From positions 930,001 to 994,000 of the forward strand of contig JAHWDD010000007.1 of assembly GCA_023897205.1 (NCBI GenBank): DNA of 64,000 bases. The letters are read 5' to 3'. This DNA comes from Exophiala sp. HKRS030. Lineage: Eukaryota > Ascomycota > Eurotiomycetes > Chaetothyriales > Herpotrichiellaceae. A program made the translations under genes and the position numbers. The notes beneath the pieces were generated by a model. That model was given only the letters and a program-made list of their open reading frames with translations, was not told the origin of the DNA and ran no database searches. Positions 1 through 11,938 of this stretch are shown one piece after another; position 1 is the first letter of the stretch; every line of letters begins with the position of its first letter.

Positions 1-3000
1 GTCTCCTGTGAAATGGAAATCATGCAATTCGTTTTTGCACTCAAGTCTTTGAGAAGGATCTCCATATAGGAGAAGATTGCAATCGGGACCCGAATAAACT
101 TGCTGATCTCGCGCTTCTGTCTTATCATTACCAGATGGGCGATCGCCGAAGCCTTCTCCCCCCTCGTTAGCATCCATAGCATCCTTGATCATGTCGATCA
201 GTCCGCTGATTGTTGGTCGATCTCGTTCTGAGATGATGATTCCGGAGGAACTGCCACTGAGTGAGCTGTGGTTTGACTTGTCAGTGTCAGACACTTTGTT
301 TGAGACATTTGCATGTGCGTATGGCACCGGTGCACTATTAGAAGATATGTTGATGCTGTCAGAGAATGGCACACTGCGCCATGAGTCCTGTCTTGAGCAT
401 TTCGGTAACAAAGAGCTGGATGGAAGGGCCCTGTCAATGACATTCGAGGACATAAGAGCCGATTGTGAGGATGGACTATTCGGCGGAGCGAGCAGAAAAT
501 TGGCATCTTCTGCTGAGGCGTACGCAGGTATTTGTGGATGTTGTAGACATCCGTTGGAATCGTGCGCCAAATCCACGAGCTTGAGTGAGTGGTGTCTCCT
601 GATTGCTTTCCCTGCAAACGTAGGAAAGCTCCTTCTCCTAATCCTTTGCATATCATTGTGATCATCAAAAGTTTCCCGGCTCGTAGGTCCTGGCCGTTTC
701 GAAAATGTATGAGGCTGGTCGGTACGTAAATGTGTTTTTCGGTAGAGACCATGATGACCATTTCGTCGATGTGTGGCTGGTAAAGGATCCCACGGTGTTG
801 CAGGGCTCTGTCTGCTGATTGCACTTTCACGACTCACATCTCCGGTCTCCTTTTTTGTCAAACGGAATCGTAATGCAGAAGGGTTCGAAAATCCACTCCT
901 ACTACTTTCAGGAAAGGCCTCCCATTCATAATCATCCACTTCTGGTGCCTCCAGTCCTCGACCTAAGCTCGCGCTAAATCCTTGCGTCTGCCCATCACGA
1001 GACTCAGACATAGAGATAGAGCCATGCATCAAATCCTCCGCACTTGTCCCAATAACTGCGCCTGTCCCTATGCTTCCTCTTTCGCATTGAGCTGTTCTCG
1101 TGTTGGGATTCCAGGCAGGGAATCGTGGTGTAGCCGGGTAAAATTCGCTCTTACTAGAGCCATGGCGAATGAATGGCTCGACGTAATGGGAGACAATCTC
1201 ATCGGCATTATAAGAGATGCGATCATGCAACTTACTGACAGTATTGTCTTCTACACTTTCAAGTATGGCGCTGGATTCAAGGTGGTGCTCAGCCACTTGC
1301 AGAACCCCAAACGCAGATGGGACGCGATGGCATGCTAGATGACGCAGAGGTATATGAGCATCAGAAATGGGCAAGACCTTTGCGAAATAATCGTCGTCTT
1401 CTGAGGAGGAGCTTGATCGGCTCAACGGGAAGCGAGGCTCGAATCCACTCGACCTAGGCTGGCTTACTACCCTGTGTCCTTGAATCTGAGCATGTGCTGA
1501 ACGTAAGTCTGGATACAAGGTGCGCATATTTTGAGAATGCAAGCTCAACGAATTTTCCGAGTCTTCTCTTTTATGTTTGTCCAGTAAGCAAGAGTCAGAG
1601 TGGTGTTTCGACGCAATAGAGGGCCGGCGGAAGCATGTAGGAAAAAAGGTGTATTCACTGGAATGAATGCTTAATGTCTCAAGAGGACTTTTCTCGTCTT
1701 CGGATGGAAACCTTTCGAAGTGGATACCGAAACTTGTTGATGCAGGGATGCTGAGATGATCAAGAGAGTCGTTGTCGGGTACGTATGACTACAACATGTA
1801 AGCTCTGTTCTACATGGGAAGCCACTGTACTCACTTCCAAACTTTGAATGTTGGTTTGTGGCTTTGAAGTTTCTTTCTTGTTAACAATGGCCGATGTGGC
1901 GACCGAAACGCGTCGGTGTGACAAATTGAGTGAATTGTCGTCTGTCCGCGTTTCTAGGTAAACATCACCGGTGTGAGATGATGATCCTTCTCTATCCAAA
2001 CCTGTGCCTGAAGTCGACTTGGTTGTCACAGGTGGACTAGTCGGTAAGCTAGTACCACCACGGACGATATCAGTCGGAGGAGAGTGGTCTTGAAGTATTG
2101 CCTGGCAAGTCAAACGGACAGGGATATCTGGGTGGGAAGCAGACTGATGAACATGACTCTCGTCGATCATTTTTTCTACCGGGAGATCGCTAGACGGAAA
2201 CCGCTGAGATGGAGTCAAGAGCGGAGTCGTGGATGTGATCGTGGGATCTCGCAAGAAAGCTGTTGAATCTGGATATGATTTTATCTTGAGAGGTGACTCA
2301 GGCGACAACGATGGCCACACCCGTCCATCACATGCTTTCTGAAAACCTTCGCCGTCCACCAAATCCGATGGAGCGGTGTGTGAACGCTGACGTCCAGGCT
2401 TCTTCGACGTGCGTTGAGCTCCCTGCGACTTGACGCTTTGGGGATTCTCATTGTGGCACTCCCAAGCAGACTCTTGCAAGCCTACATCATGACGCCATCG
2501 TAACTCAGCAAGCTTCCAAGACATGTTGGTGGGCCAATGTCGATATCCAGTGTCTCCGTCGGATGTAAACTGCCGGGACGTTGTCCTTTGGGAACGGTTT
2601 GATAAGGACTGAGGGAGTGGGCGATGGATGCGTCATTGGCAGAGCCAAGGATCAGGACTCAACGACAATCCAGGAATGATACAAACAGGCGAGGGGTTCA
2701 AACGCCTAGAGATGTGTGAGTCCAAAGAAGTCCAAAGAAGTCCAAAACTGCCAAACTGGTAGCTGAATATGGTTGCGTGATCCGAACAAGCAGGGAACGA
2801 TGATCGGTGAGCAACAGAAAGCGTCTTTCGTGGCCCGTCCTTTCCACGAGATGCACAGAAACCACAGGCTTTGGTAGACATATCGAATGAGGAGGCAACA
2901 GCGAACCGTTTCAGATGCGAAGTAAAGGTAAGAGGTCCCCCTACAATTTCTAATTGCCAACAGAAAGGATATATGCTCCTTCCAGTGGGTGGAAGAGGGT

Positions 3001-3476
3001 GCAGATACAACGCGAAGTGAGGTACAACCTTGACTTCATACCTGCGCTGTTGTGGGAGCTTCATCATAGGAGGCTTCAACGACAATGTATTTTGCAAAGC
3101 ATCATTTATGGCAGTCACGTTGAAAATCGGCGAGGCATTGTGAGAAATTGAAGACTTCAGTCGTGATCCTGCTGTCAGCCGAAATCGAAGAGAAGATTCC
3201 ACGGACGTCGGAAAACATCTTAGTTCTGGGCCGACATCAGAATATTGAGAATATGAGTGGACTCCTGTTGAGTTGCCATGTTGATTAATGGAAATATGGA
3301 CAATAGCCCTTGGAACAAATTGTCGAGATTGTGGAAAGTCGGGAGAATCTAACAACTGAGGTCGATGCCAAAAGGTTTCCAATACTTGAACGGAGAATTG
3401 ATTTTCCGGCAACCGAAGTCAGTTGTGTCTCTCAACTCGCTCTACCGTAATACAGTAAGTATATTTGCCTAGGCAT
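1..3476 (-). CDS. Large Ser-rich protein of unknown function, C-terminus beyond window
   Basis: I do not recognise this protein. My model is exons 3476-3446, 3384-2687, 2608-1835 and 1788-1, which closes in frame and gives 1097 residues up to the window edge. The last exon is the strongest evidence: one frame is open without a stop from 1788 to base 1 (596 codons) even though it contains no ATG near its beginning. The intron 1834-1789 has a GTGAGT donor and a TAG acceptor. The in-frame 78 bp intron 2686-2609 removes a TGA. The first short exon is the least certain part; an alternative start is the ATG at 3067. The protein is rich in Ser, Pro, His and charged residues with no membrane segment seen, so it looks largely disordered. 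A scaffold or regulator is possible, but no function can be assigned. Confidence 0.6.
2720..2747. repeat. 10-bp tandem repeat inside coding exon
   Basis: The unit GTCCAAAGAA occurs almost three times head to tail, inside the first long exon of the unknown left-edge gene. The unit is not a multiple of three. Confidence 0.8.
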
Positions 3477-3726
3477 CCTAACTAGATGGCAGTTGACGCC
3501 TATATTGACAATTCGAAAAGACCCGCTGGGCATTTTTAGATGTTATAAACTTGGACTACAGCGATAAGACTCGTTGATATCCGCCCACCCTCGGAACAAC
3601 CCTCCTTCATACGTTTCGACCTTCTGGAAGTTCTTCCTCCTTTGATGATAGAGTGTAAGAGTGCCAATTCTTCCGGTCTCTGACAAGACTTTAGCAACCC
3701 TTCGACTGGATACCCGGATGTGATAG

Positions 3727-4784
3727 ATGGCTGGAGAAAGGCATGACAATGTTGTAGTGGTCGGAGCTGGAATCATTGGACTTGCGTCTGCTCTGCTGCT
3801 GGCTGAAGATGGTCTGAATGTCTCTATCGTGGCCAAAGATCTTCCAGGAGATGGTGGTCTAGGATGGGCAAGTCCCCACGCAGGTGCAACTCTGATCCCT
3901 CCCCCAGAAATGGGCAATCAGGAAATGGCAATGGAGTCTATCAGGTGGTATCGAAGTCTCGCCAAATCAGATCCCAGTAGCAGTGTTCGAGTTAGTTGTC
4001 AGTGCTCACTTTCACTTACTGTATTGCTGACCAAGGCACATATCAGACTGTAAAAGCCACTGAGTATTTCACCGACAGGGAGACCGACGATGCGATATGG
4101 TACAAGGAGTTCGTTCCGAAATACAAGCTACTTCCAAAGGGCTCACTGCCACCTGGTTACAAAGTTGGATATTCTTTTGAGACTTGCCTAGCTAACCCGG
4201 AGGTCTTCCTACCCTGGCTCAAAAAGACGCTGGAAGGGTTAGGGGTCAACTTCATACGATCCGAAGTAAAATCACTCCTCGAAGCCAAAGCAATGACCGG
4301 CGCGTCAATCGTTGTCAATGCCTCTGGACTTGGGGCGAAAACCCTTGCTACAGACTCCGCTGTTGTCGGATATCGGGGTCAGACGATGTTTGTCAAGAGC
4401 GATTATAACGAGGTCAGATTAATCAATGGCCACGAGTATACCTATGTCATTCCACGCATGTTCTCTGGAGGAGTCATACTAGGAGGCATCAGTCAAGAGA
4501 ACAACTTTGATGGTACTGTTGACACAAATTTACGCAAAGACATCTTGCGGAGAGTCAACAGAATGACTGGGGGAGCATTCGAATACGTTAATATCGATAC
4601 GGACGTCAAGGACATTGTCGGTGTTAGACCTGGCCGTAAAGGGGGCATCAGAGTTGAGCTTGATGGTGATACAGTTCATGCCTACGGCTTCAAGGGAGCG
4701 GGTTACGTGTATTCCTTTGGTGCAGCAGCCAAAGTCAAGCGACTTGTTCTACAGGCCCTTGGAAAAGCACGGCCGAAGCTGTGA
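3727..4784 (+). CDS. FAD-dependent D-amino-acid oxidase (DAO family)
   Basis: Predicted to oxidise D-amino acids (or D-aspartate) to 2-oxo acids, ammonia and hydrogen peroxide. Exons 3727-3990 and 4047-4784 with a 56 bp intron (GTTAGT...TCAG) give 333 residues, near the usual 340-370. The N-terminus carries the Rossmann FAD motif VVVGAGIIGLASALLLAE. A later stretch (YVIPR, GGVILGGI) matches the substrate-side region. GVRPGR holds the expected carboxylate-binding Arg. The family signature HAYGFKGAGYVYSFGAA lies near the C-terminus. The last three residues are Pro-Lys-Leu, close to the peroxisomal signal Ser-Lys-Leu, which would suit a peroxide-forming oxidase. The next genes downstream handle 2-oxo and 2-hydroxy acids. 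Substrate choice between neutral and acidic D-amino acids cannot be read from the sequence. Confidence 0.9.
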
Positions 4785-5474
4785 TGATGATAACGCAACA
4801 TTGAAGCAATCGGTATCGTCAATGGTCGCAGTTCCATATCGAGGAGTTAAACATCTTGAACATAGTGATCAGGGTGTTGACACGACCAGTAAAGGTGCTT
4901 GTTCGGGCATACCACCGATCGATAAGATATGGTCCTCATTCAGTCCTGACATAAGCCAGAACACTTTTCTACCGTCTTCTTGGGAACAAGAGGTCTGACA
5001 AGCATTCTTCAATTCGATTTACTTTCCTCTCAAAACCAATGAGAAAAAGATTCAGAAACGAGGAACGAGGCTTCGTGGCAAGTCTGAGTGTCGCCCAGGC
5101 TGCTGGTCAACAACAAAACGACTTCGCTCTTCTCCGCTCTCGCTGATAACGTGCGCTCCGATTGTCGGCAAGTGTCGGCGTGGGTTACCTCTTTGTTCAA
5201 AACATCTTGAGCACATCCACGCCTTTAACTTCACTGCATACTTCGGCGTAGGGCGCAGGGTCGCTTACACGCAGCAGCCTTATCGCTGATGGGGTGTCTT
5301 GGCCTGTAGGGGATCCATCCAGAGGAATTTTACTCTGAATAGTCAGCAGGACGAGTATCAATTGGTGCGAGTACGGAGCAGGCTTCAACCCAACATCGAA
5401 TTTGTTGTTGGTAAATTAAAATCCTCAAATTTGCGGAACACAGACCTGAATCAATACGTCCAACTCCACACAGA
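4785..5474. other. Intergenic region
   Basis: About 690 bases between the oxidase and the ketopantoate-reductase-like gene. Only short overlapping frames occur. It presumably holds the 3' end of one transcript and the promoter of the next; no motif stands out. Confidence 0.6.
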
Positions 5475-6669
5475 ATGATTTCTCAACCCTCCAAGGCCAA
5501 TGTCTTGCTGGTCGGCAGCGGTGGCGTGGGCACCATGGGCGCCTATGCCCTGGAGACTGGAGGCAAGGCAGAGGTCACTGCTGTACTGAGGTCAAACTAC
5601 GAGGCTGTGAGCAAGCAAGGATTCTCCATCGACTCGATTGAGCACGGTGACGGCATCGTAGGCTGGAAGCCAACGACGTGTGGGTTCCTTCTGCAGTGCA
5701 TAGCACTCAACACAACCAAGTCTCGACCGCGATGCTGACATTCTTTTCCGCATCCAGTGGTCAACAGAGTGCCAAGTGTGGCTGAGGAGGGACTGAAACC
5801 TTTCGACTTCATCGTGGTCACCACGAAGAACGTCGCCGATGTCAGCCCGACCGTCGACGAGGTGATTGAGCCCGCCGTGACCCCAGGCCACAGCGTGATC
5901 GTCCTAGTCCAAAACGGCCTGAACATCGAGAAGCCAGTCATTGCCAAGTATCCCGGCAACACCGTGCTCTCGGGTGTGTCGTTGATCGGGGCGACGGAGA
6001 CGGCATGGGGGAAGATCCGACATGACGACAAGGACATTGTCAAAATCGGACCGTACAAGTCGCCCAACGTGACCGAACAAGACTCGACCGCCGCCGCCCA
6101 GAAATTTGTCGAGATCTACAATGCTTGTGGCAAGGTCGAGGCCATCTACGACGACAACGTGCCCTTTACGAGATGGAGGAAGTTGATTTACAACTCCTCG
6201 TTCAACTCGGTGGCGACCATCTTGCGAATGGACACGACGAGAATGAGAATTTCCGAACACGTCATCGACAACCTGATCCGACCTGCCATGCTGGAAATCA
6301 AGAGCACTGCCAAAGCCGCTGGGATTGAGTTGCCGGACGATATTGCCGAGGTCATGATCAGAGTCGATCCCAAAGAGACGTATTTCAAGCCTAGCATGTG
6401 TCAAGATATCGAAAAGGTATGAATCACCAACAAGTCAAATGTCAAAGGTTCTTTTGCCGACGTAATACTAATGGGTTGTTTTATTCTAGGGCAATTATAT
6501 CGAGTTTGAAAACATCGTTGGAGAACCCATGCGTGAGGCCGAGAAACTTGGTGTCTCGACTCCGGTGTTGAAGATCATCTATGGTATCCTAAAAGGTTTG
6601 CAATGGAAGACGATGGAGGCCAAAGGTTTGGTCGTGCCTAAATGGAGCGATGATAGTGTCTATGGCTAG
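5475..6669 (+). CDS. Ketopantoate reductase family protein (ApbA/PanE)
   Basis: NADP-dependent 2-oxo-acid reductase fold; the classic reaction is 2-dehydropantoate to pantoate on the way to coenzyme A. Three exons, 5475-5679, 5758-6416 and 6492-6669, give 346 residues. The N-terminus has the dinucleotide motif LLVGSGGVGTMGAYAL. QNGLNIEKP follows the nucleotide domain. The helical C-terminal domain begins with KLIYNSSFNSVATIL, the conserved Lys-x3-Asn-x3-Asn signature of the family. The intron 5680-5757 has a GTGGGT donor and a GCTGACA branch point; intron 6417-6491 ends in TTCTAG. Fungi usually have several such paralogues acting on other 2-oxo acids. The position between a D-amino-acid oxidase and a 2-hydroxy-acid oxidase suggests (inference) that this copy reduces a branched or aromatic 2-oxo acid rather than ketopantoate. 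Confidence 0.9.
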
Positions 6670-6847
6670 ACATTGGCTATTTAGACAGGCAGTTGTATTC
6701 TATCCAAAGTAAAAGACGCGATGTCGGACCCATGTTCAAACAACTTCTTTAGTAGAGTTCTTTCCAGTGGATTCGCCAGCAACACCACATTTCTCATTCG
6801 TAATGGTTCCATGTGCTTGGTTTACGATTGTCGACTCGGTCGTACTA

Positions 6848-8592
6848 TTATAACTTGGACAGGATTCCGTTGGTTTCTAGGATTGACAAGTGGCCACGGT
6901 TGATTTCCGATACACTCTTGCATCTGTACAGAGAAAAAAGGGGGAGGTTGTCACTTGTCAGTTTGATCGTCGGGCAGCTTCGAGGTTTGACTAGATTGTA
7001 TATGACTTACCCTGCAAGTCCCATGGCCAATTTGAACTCGTCGTAAAGGAGGTTGATGGCTAGTTCCACACCCTTTGAACCGTTGTACTGTTTTTGAATT
7101 GATCGCGAAGGATTAGCATCGGCATGGTGGGTGATCCCAATGGAGTGAGTGGGTGACCATCCGAGGGTTGAGAAATAGCACTAGGTATATACTCACAGCC
7201 AGGCCCCAAATGGGTATCCTCCCAGCAAAACAGAAATCCGCCCCTAGGGCAATCGCCTTGAAGATGTCGGTCCCCCTTCGGATACCCCCGTCGATGGCGA
7301 TGGGGATCTTGCCCTTGGCCACCGGCGCACATTCGCGAAGGGCGTCCAGAGTGGCCGGGACGCTGTCGAGTTGGCGACCACCGTGGTTGGAAATGACCAC
7401 GCCGTCCAAGCCGTACGAGATTGCCGTGGCGACATCTTCGGCCGTGTACACTGTAGGCGATCGAGGACATGCAAGTCAGTCGGACGGGGCAGGTATCGAT
7501 GATATCGAGGTCCGAGGGCCCTGACGAAGAAAAGAAATGTAATGAAAAACTTACGTCCTTTGACCCAAATCTGAAGATTGGTGTGACCCTTGACGTACGA
7601 AATCGCTTCGTCCCAATTGACTCCATTTTCTGTTCCGAGTACGGGAGAAGTAAGCATGATGGAAATTAGAGAATTTTTCCGAGAGTGTTGGGCATGTTGA
7701 ATTGTGGAAGAGTCTTAAAGTGGGAGAGGGGAATGTACCATATGCGAGTTCGTTGTCACCTCCTTCGAGGTTGCTAGCGTCCATGTCTGGAGCAATATTC
7801 GGATATCTCATATCCTTGGGCATACCGAAACCGTTGCGAAACTCGTTGAGACGACGACCAAGCATTGGTGCGTCGACGGTAAGTAGGATGGCCTTGTAGC
7901 CGGCCTCTATTGTGTGGCGTTAACTTGGACAGAGAGTCAGATGATCGGACACAGGAGGTTGTTTTTACTCACTTTCAGCTCTGTTTAGAAGTTGGAGAGT
8001 CAGTTTCTTGTCTTTGAGTAGACTGACTTGCATAGCGTATGGGTTCGTCTTCCCTGACCCTTGCTCGATGACGTCCTCGAGAGAGTCGGTTGAGTATGCG
8101 GAAAGGCCCATGGCCACGTTCAACGCCGCGCAGGCCCTGGAAGTTCCCACTTCGCCTTCAGGGTGAGCCAATCTGTGCATTGCAGCCGGGGAGAAGCCGA
8201 ACGGGAACAGGACCTTGCTTCCCCAGATGGTTGTGGAAGTGTCAATGTGCGAAACATTCTTCAAGATGCGAGGACGTATTCGATAACGATCAAAGGCCGC
8301 CTCATTGTCGCGTAGACTATATCGATCATGTCGTATGTGAGAACAGCTTCATCATCATATGCTACAAGACCCAGGAGCGGTCTGTAAACATGATACAGCT
8401 TCGACTGGACTTACGTTATCATGTCCATGGCACCTTCATTGAAGTATTCTAATTGTATTCAGTCGGCTGTTACCATGTTTAACAAGAGCAAAACACACCT
8501 CTGTACATCTTGGGCAAATTCTTGGACGCCTTCTCCTTCAAGTCCCTAATACAAAAGACCTCAGGGTCTAGAGTGCGTCCCCTATTCGCCAT
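6848..8592 (-). CDS. FMN-dependent 2-hydroxy-acid oxidase with C-terminal SKL
   Basis: Member of the glycolate/lactate oxidase (FMN_dh) family, oxidising L-2-hydroxy acids to 2-oxo acids. Eight exons: 8592-8499, 8448-8415, 8316-7973, 7906-7739, 7629-7555, 7450-7197, 7087-7011 and 6923-6848, 373 residues in total. Seen motifs: FNEGAMDMIT near the N-terminus, SAYSTDSLEDV, LTVDAPMLGRR, the catalytic SNHGGRQLD with His and Arg, and the phosphate-binding IAIDGGIRRGTDIFKA and ADFCFAGR. The small last exon encodes a tail ending ILSKL, a canonical peroxisomal PTS1 signal, so peroxisomal location is likely. This exon is easily missed because the preceding exon reads through into a nearby stop. No cytochrome b5 domain is present, so it is of the oxidase rather than the flavocytochrome b2 type. 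It converges on the ketopantoate-reductase-like gene, 178 bases away. Confidence 0.93.
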
Positions 8593-9669
8593 TGTGATGG
8601 CTTCTGTTGCACGGGACTTGAGAGATGTGAGATGGGTGCTGGTGTCGCTTTTTAAATTCCAAAATGTTTGTATTGTTCAAGGTGGTTCCTGTAATTGCTT
8701 GATGTCTTCTTGATATTTGATATACAGACGAGATGATTCAAGATAGCATCTCACGACACGCCCTTTACCCGATCAGTGCGGAGCCATATCAGGTCCGATG
8801 GACTGGAGTCTGGACTTTAGCGACGTTAATTGACTAGTGTCCCAGATATCTCGGAGCAATTGTGTCTGGCGTCTAATTCCTGTGCATGGAGGGACAAGTC
8901 CGCAGAGCTGTTGGTGATAGGCAGATAGTCTCCGGATGAATTTCACGCCCTTCGAGATTGATGGCACACAGCTGTTTGACAACTCACAGTAATTGCTGGA
9001 CATTGACATTTCGAGTCGCTTATCATTAGAATCGATACACAACAGACGCGTCAAGCTCATCAGAACCAGAGGGAAACACTGTCGTTAACCGCGAGCCAGT
9101 TGAATGCGAAATGGAAATAGCACATGTTTCGACGACAGTCTCAGGGGCGCAGGGACTGCGGACAAGTCCTGATAACGATGCAGGTAAATCTGGGGAAGCC
9201 TTGGGAGCGGCGTCGTTTTCGAAGGAGGAAAGCCGCAGCGAGGCCAATAGCCAGGCGTATATTCGTCGCTGTAAGAGATTAGATACAGTGCTTGTACGGA
9301 GTACTTGTAGTCGTTGGCAGCGGTAACATCCACGATGGCAAGGGGCCCCACTCTTCACTCACCTCTTTGTTATCTCTGACCTTGGACGCGAATTATTTCA
9401 GGGCTGTCCCACCTTCTAGTTTGTATGTCGTGCGGCCTGCGAGTAGTCAGTCCGCTGTAGACACGGTCTTTGACTTACAAATGTGTGGCCAGTGATTGAA
9501 CAAGTGACGGTGGTTGATAAGTCCCCACTGTTCATCCACCAATTTCGCAATGAGAGCCCCCAACTTCCTGAAAATCCGACCCTCAACCTCGCTGTTTTCC
9601 ACCCAGGAGGGAGGCATCGCCAGTGCATTCCTACTAGCATCCTACCCAAGTCCCCTCTCACTTGACCCT
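8593..9669. other. Intergenic region between divergent genes
   Basis: About 1.08 kb between the start of the 2-hydroxy-acid oxidase (minus) and the start of the ARG81-like regulator (plus), so it can act as a shared bidirectional promoter. One copy of the dispersed 9-mer TACGGAGTA lies at 9295. No convincing reading frame is present. Confidence 0.6.
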
Positions 9670-11938
9670 ATGACGTCGTCGCCGGTCACATCTGGACATT
9701 ACCCTCGGAAGAGAACGAAGACGTTTACGGGTTGCTGGACCTGTCGCGGGCGGAAGCTGAAGTGTTCCGAGGAGAGACCGACGTGCCGACAGTGTGCCAG
9801 CAAAGGTCTTGTGTGCGAGGGTTACGGTGCTAGGTTACAATGGCTGACCCCGGAGACGGGCTTGCCTGATTCGCATCCTGTCCACCCAGCTCTCGTCAAG
9901 ACCACGGGATCTTCAAGGCGTCAAATACTGACAGGCAAGAGAGCACTCATCTTTCCCTGAGAATCTCCATGAGGGACTCATGTATGGTGTGCAGCACAAC
10001 CGACATGCATCTTCGGGACCGCCGAGATCGATGATATCTTGAGTCAAATCGATACGGAACATCCTCTCACAGACGAGACTGAAACCACGATTACTCATGG
10101 CCCTTTTGCAGTATTTGCGGCATGCTCGCAAACAAGGAAGCTGCAGAGTTTGTTGGCAAAGAAGCAGCCGCCATCGACCTCTACTGATCTTGACGTGAAC
10201 CTTGAGCGTCCTCAGACTATCTCCTCCTCGCTTCTCGACCGTGACCATCCGCCCGATCTGAACTTCTCCCAACTACCTCATGCTCGGTCACTAGATCGTG
10301 ATCATCACTCTCGAGAGACCTCTCCCAGCCTAGTTGGGTCACTGGGTGACTTTGGGACAGCCTTCCAAAGCCCTACCTTGGAGTCGAGTTTTCAAGCTTA
10401 CTACAGCAGCAGCCCGTACTCGACGAACACCTCGTTCCAGCAAAACTTCAATTGGTCGCCGCCGAAAGAAACAACAACACTCGGTGAGGAGGATGACGTG
10501 AGTCTGTCGTCGTCGGAACTGCTGAGATCCAAACCACGCTCGGTCTTTCTGTCCACGGAAGATTGTTTCCTCATGCAACACTACATGCAGAAGGTGGTGA
10601 GGGTGTTTTGTGTCATCGACAACCCCAAGAGTCCCTGGAGAGCTTTGCACCTGCCACGGGCCTTGCAGAGCTGTGGAGAGCTTGGAACTCTGGGAGCAAC
10701 ATCCAACACTCGAAAATGCCTACTGCATGCCCTCCTATCGATAAGCGCCTACAGTCTCGCCAACAATCTCAGGCTAGAAGGGCAAATCCTGGAGGTTGAT
10801 AAGTGGCTGAGGAAGGCGATGCAGCTCCGTTACAAGGCCATCGCACTGCTGAGGGACTCGGTAAAGTGCGATCTCCATTCCAAGTCGCGGCCAAAATACA
10901 AAGAACTTCTCGCAGCCATGCTGTCTATGATTTCAATCGATGTAAGATTACGTGGTATTGATGACTTCTCAAAAAGTATCCGAGCTGACACGGGCTCTCA
11001 AGGTTGCCTCAGGAGATACAGGAACATGTGGCGTTCATCTGAAAGGCTGCGAGCAACTCATCCGCAGCGCCCGAAAGAGCAAGATGAAGTATTCGGGCAA
11101 AGCTCGAGCCCTGCATCGCATCTTCTTCTACCTCCGCACCATTCATGCAAGCACAACTATTAACACAGAAGACGTTATTCAGACATCAACTTCGCAACGA
11201 GTTAACAGCAACGATAGCCTAGAGGGTGATCAAGAAGCTCTTGGAGAGATGGAAGTCGAGGATGACTCGTGGCTCGACATGCGAGAGGGTGAACCCAAAG
11301 ACATGGCGTCCTGCGAGTACGTCTATGGCGTGCCTCAAAGCCTCCTCGTCCTGATGAGGAAAGCAGTCCGAGTCGTTCAACATGTTTCACATTACCGGCG
11401 GAAGAATCCTGGACTACTATATTCTGCCAATTTGGCCAGGCTATGCGATGAGGTTGACGAAGAGATTCTCGATTGGCCGACAGAACAAGAACTCAGTCGC
11501 TGTTCGATCATGAGTCGTGAAGATGATACGACGAAAACGGTGGAACATCAAACTCGGGCTTTCCACGATGCACTTGTCCTTTACTTTTCCCAGCATGTTA
11601 GGCTGATGCACCATCGCCATCTGAAACCCTATGTCGAGAGCGTTTTATATCATCTGGAAGCATTCGACACCATCCGGAATGGCTCCGGCTCCCCTGGATT
11701 TGGGGGTGCCCTGTTCTGGCCAGCCTTTATCGCCGCATCCGAGGCCTTCGATCCAGCTTTACAAGCACGCTTCATGGCTTGGTTTGAGAGAGCAAAGTCG
11801 TATGGACTGCATTCTCTGTGGGGCGGGAATGCCATAGCACTCGAAGTCTGGAACAAGGACAGTCCTACCAAGACTCGAATCACTAGCCAGTGGCGTACGA
11901 TTGCCGAGGAGAGACAAGTCGAGCTCATGCTTACCTGA
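9670..11938 (+). CDS. Zn2Cys6 transcription factor, ARG81/ArgRII-like
   Basis: Nuclear regulator with an N-terminal zinc cluster, Cys-x2-Cys-x6-Cys-x6-Cys-x2-Cys-x6-Cys, beginning TGCWTCRGRKLKC and followed by EGYGARLQW, an arrangement typical of fungal ARG81/ArgRII-like regulators. The C-terminal half has the Fungal_trans_2 type segment EYVYGVPQSLLVLM. Exons 9670-9934, 9995-10941 and 11003-11938 give 715 residues. The first intron only works with a GC donor (AG/GCAAGA) and a TGTGCAG acceptor: 60 bp, joining in frame as LTAQPTC. Without it the frame ends at 9960. The second intron is a normal GTAAGA...CAAG. Yeast ARG81 controls arginine metabolism. Here the neighbouring permease and aminotransferase fit control of amino-acid catabolism, but the target genes are inferred only from position. 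Confidence 0.85.

Noticed and set aside
185..830. Two overlapping frames on opposite strands near the left edge
   Set aside because: A third frame on the minus strand is open continuously from 1788 to base 1 and joins upstream exons in phase; these two are shadows.
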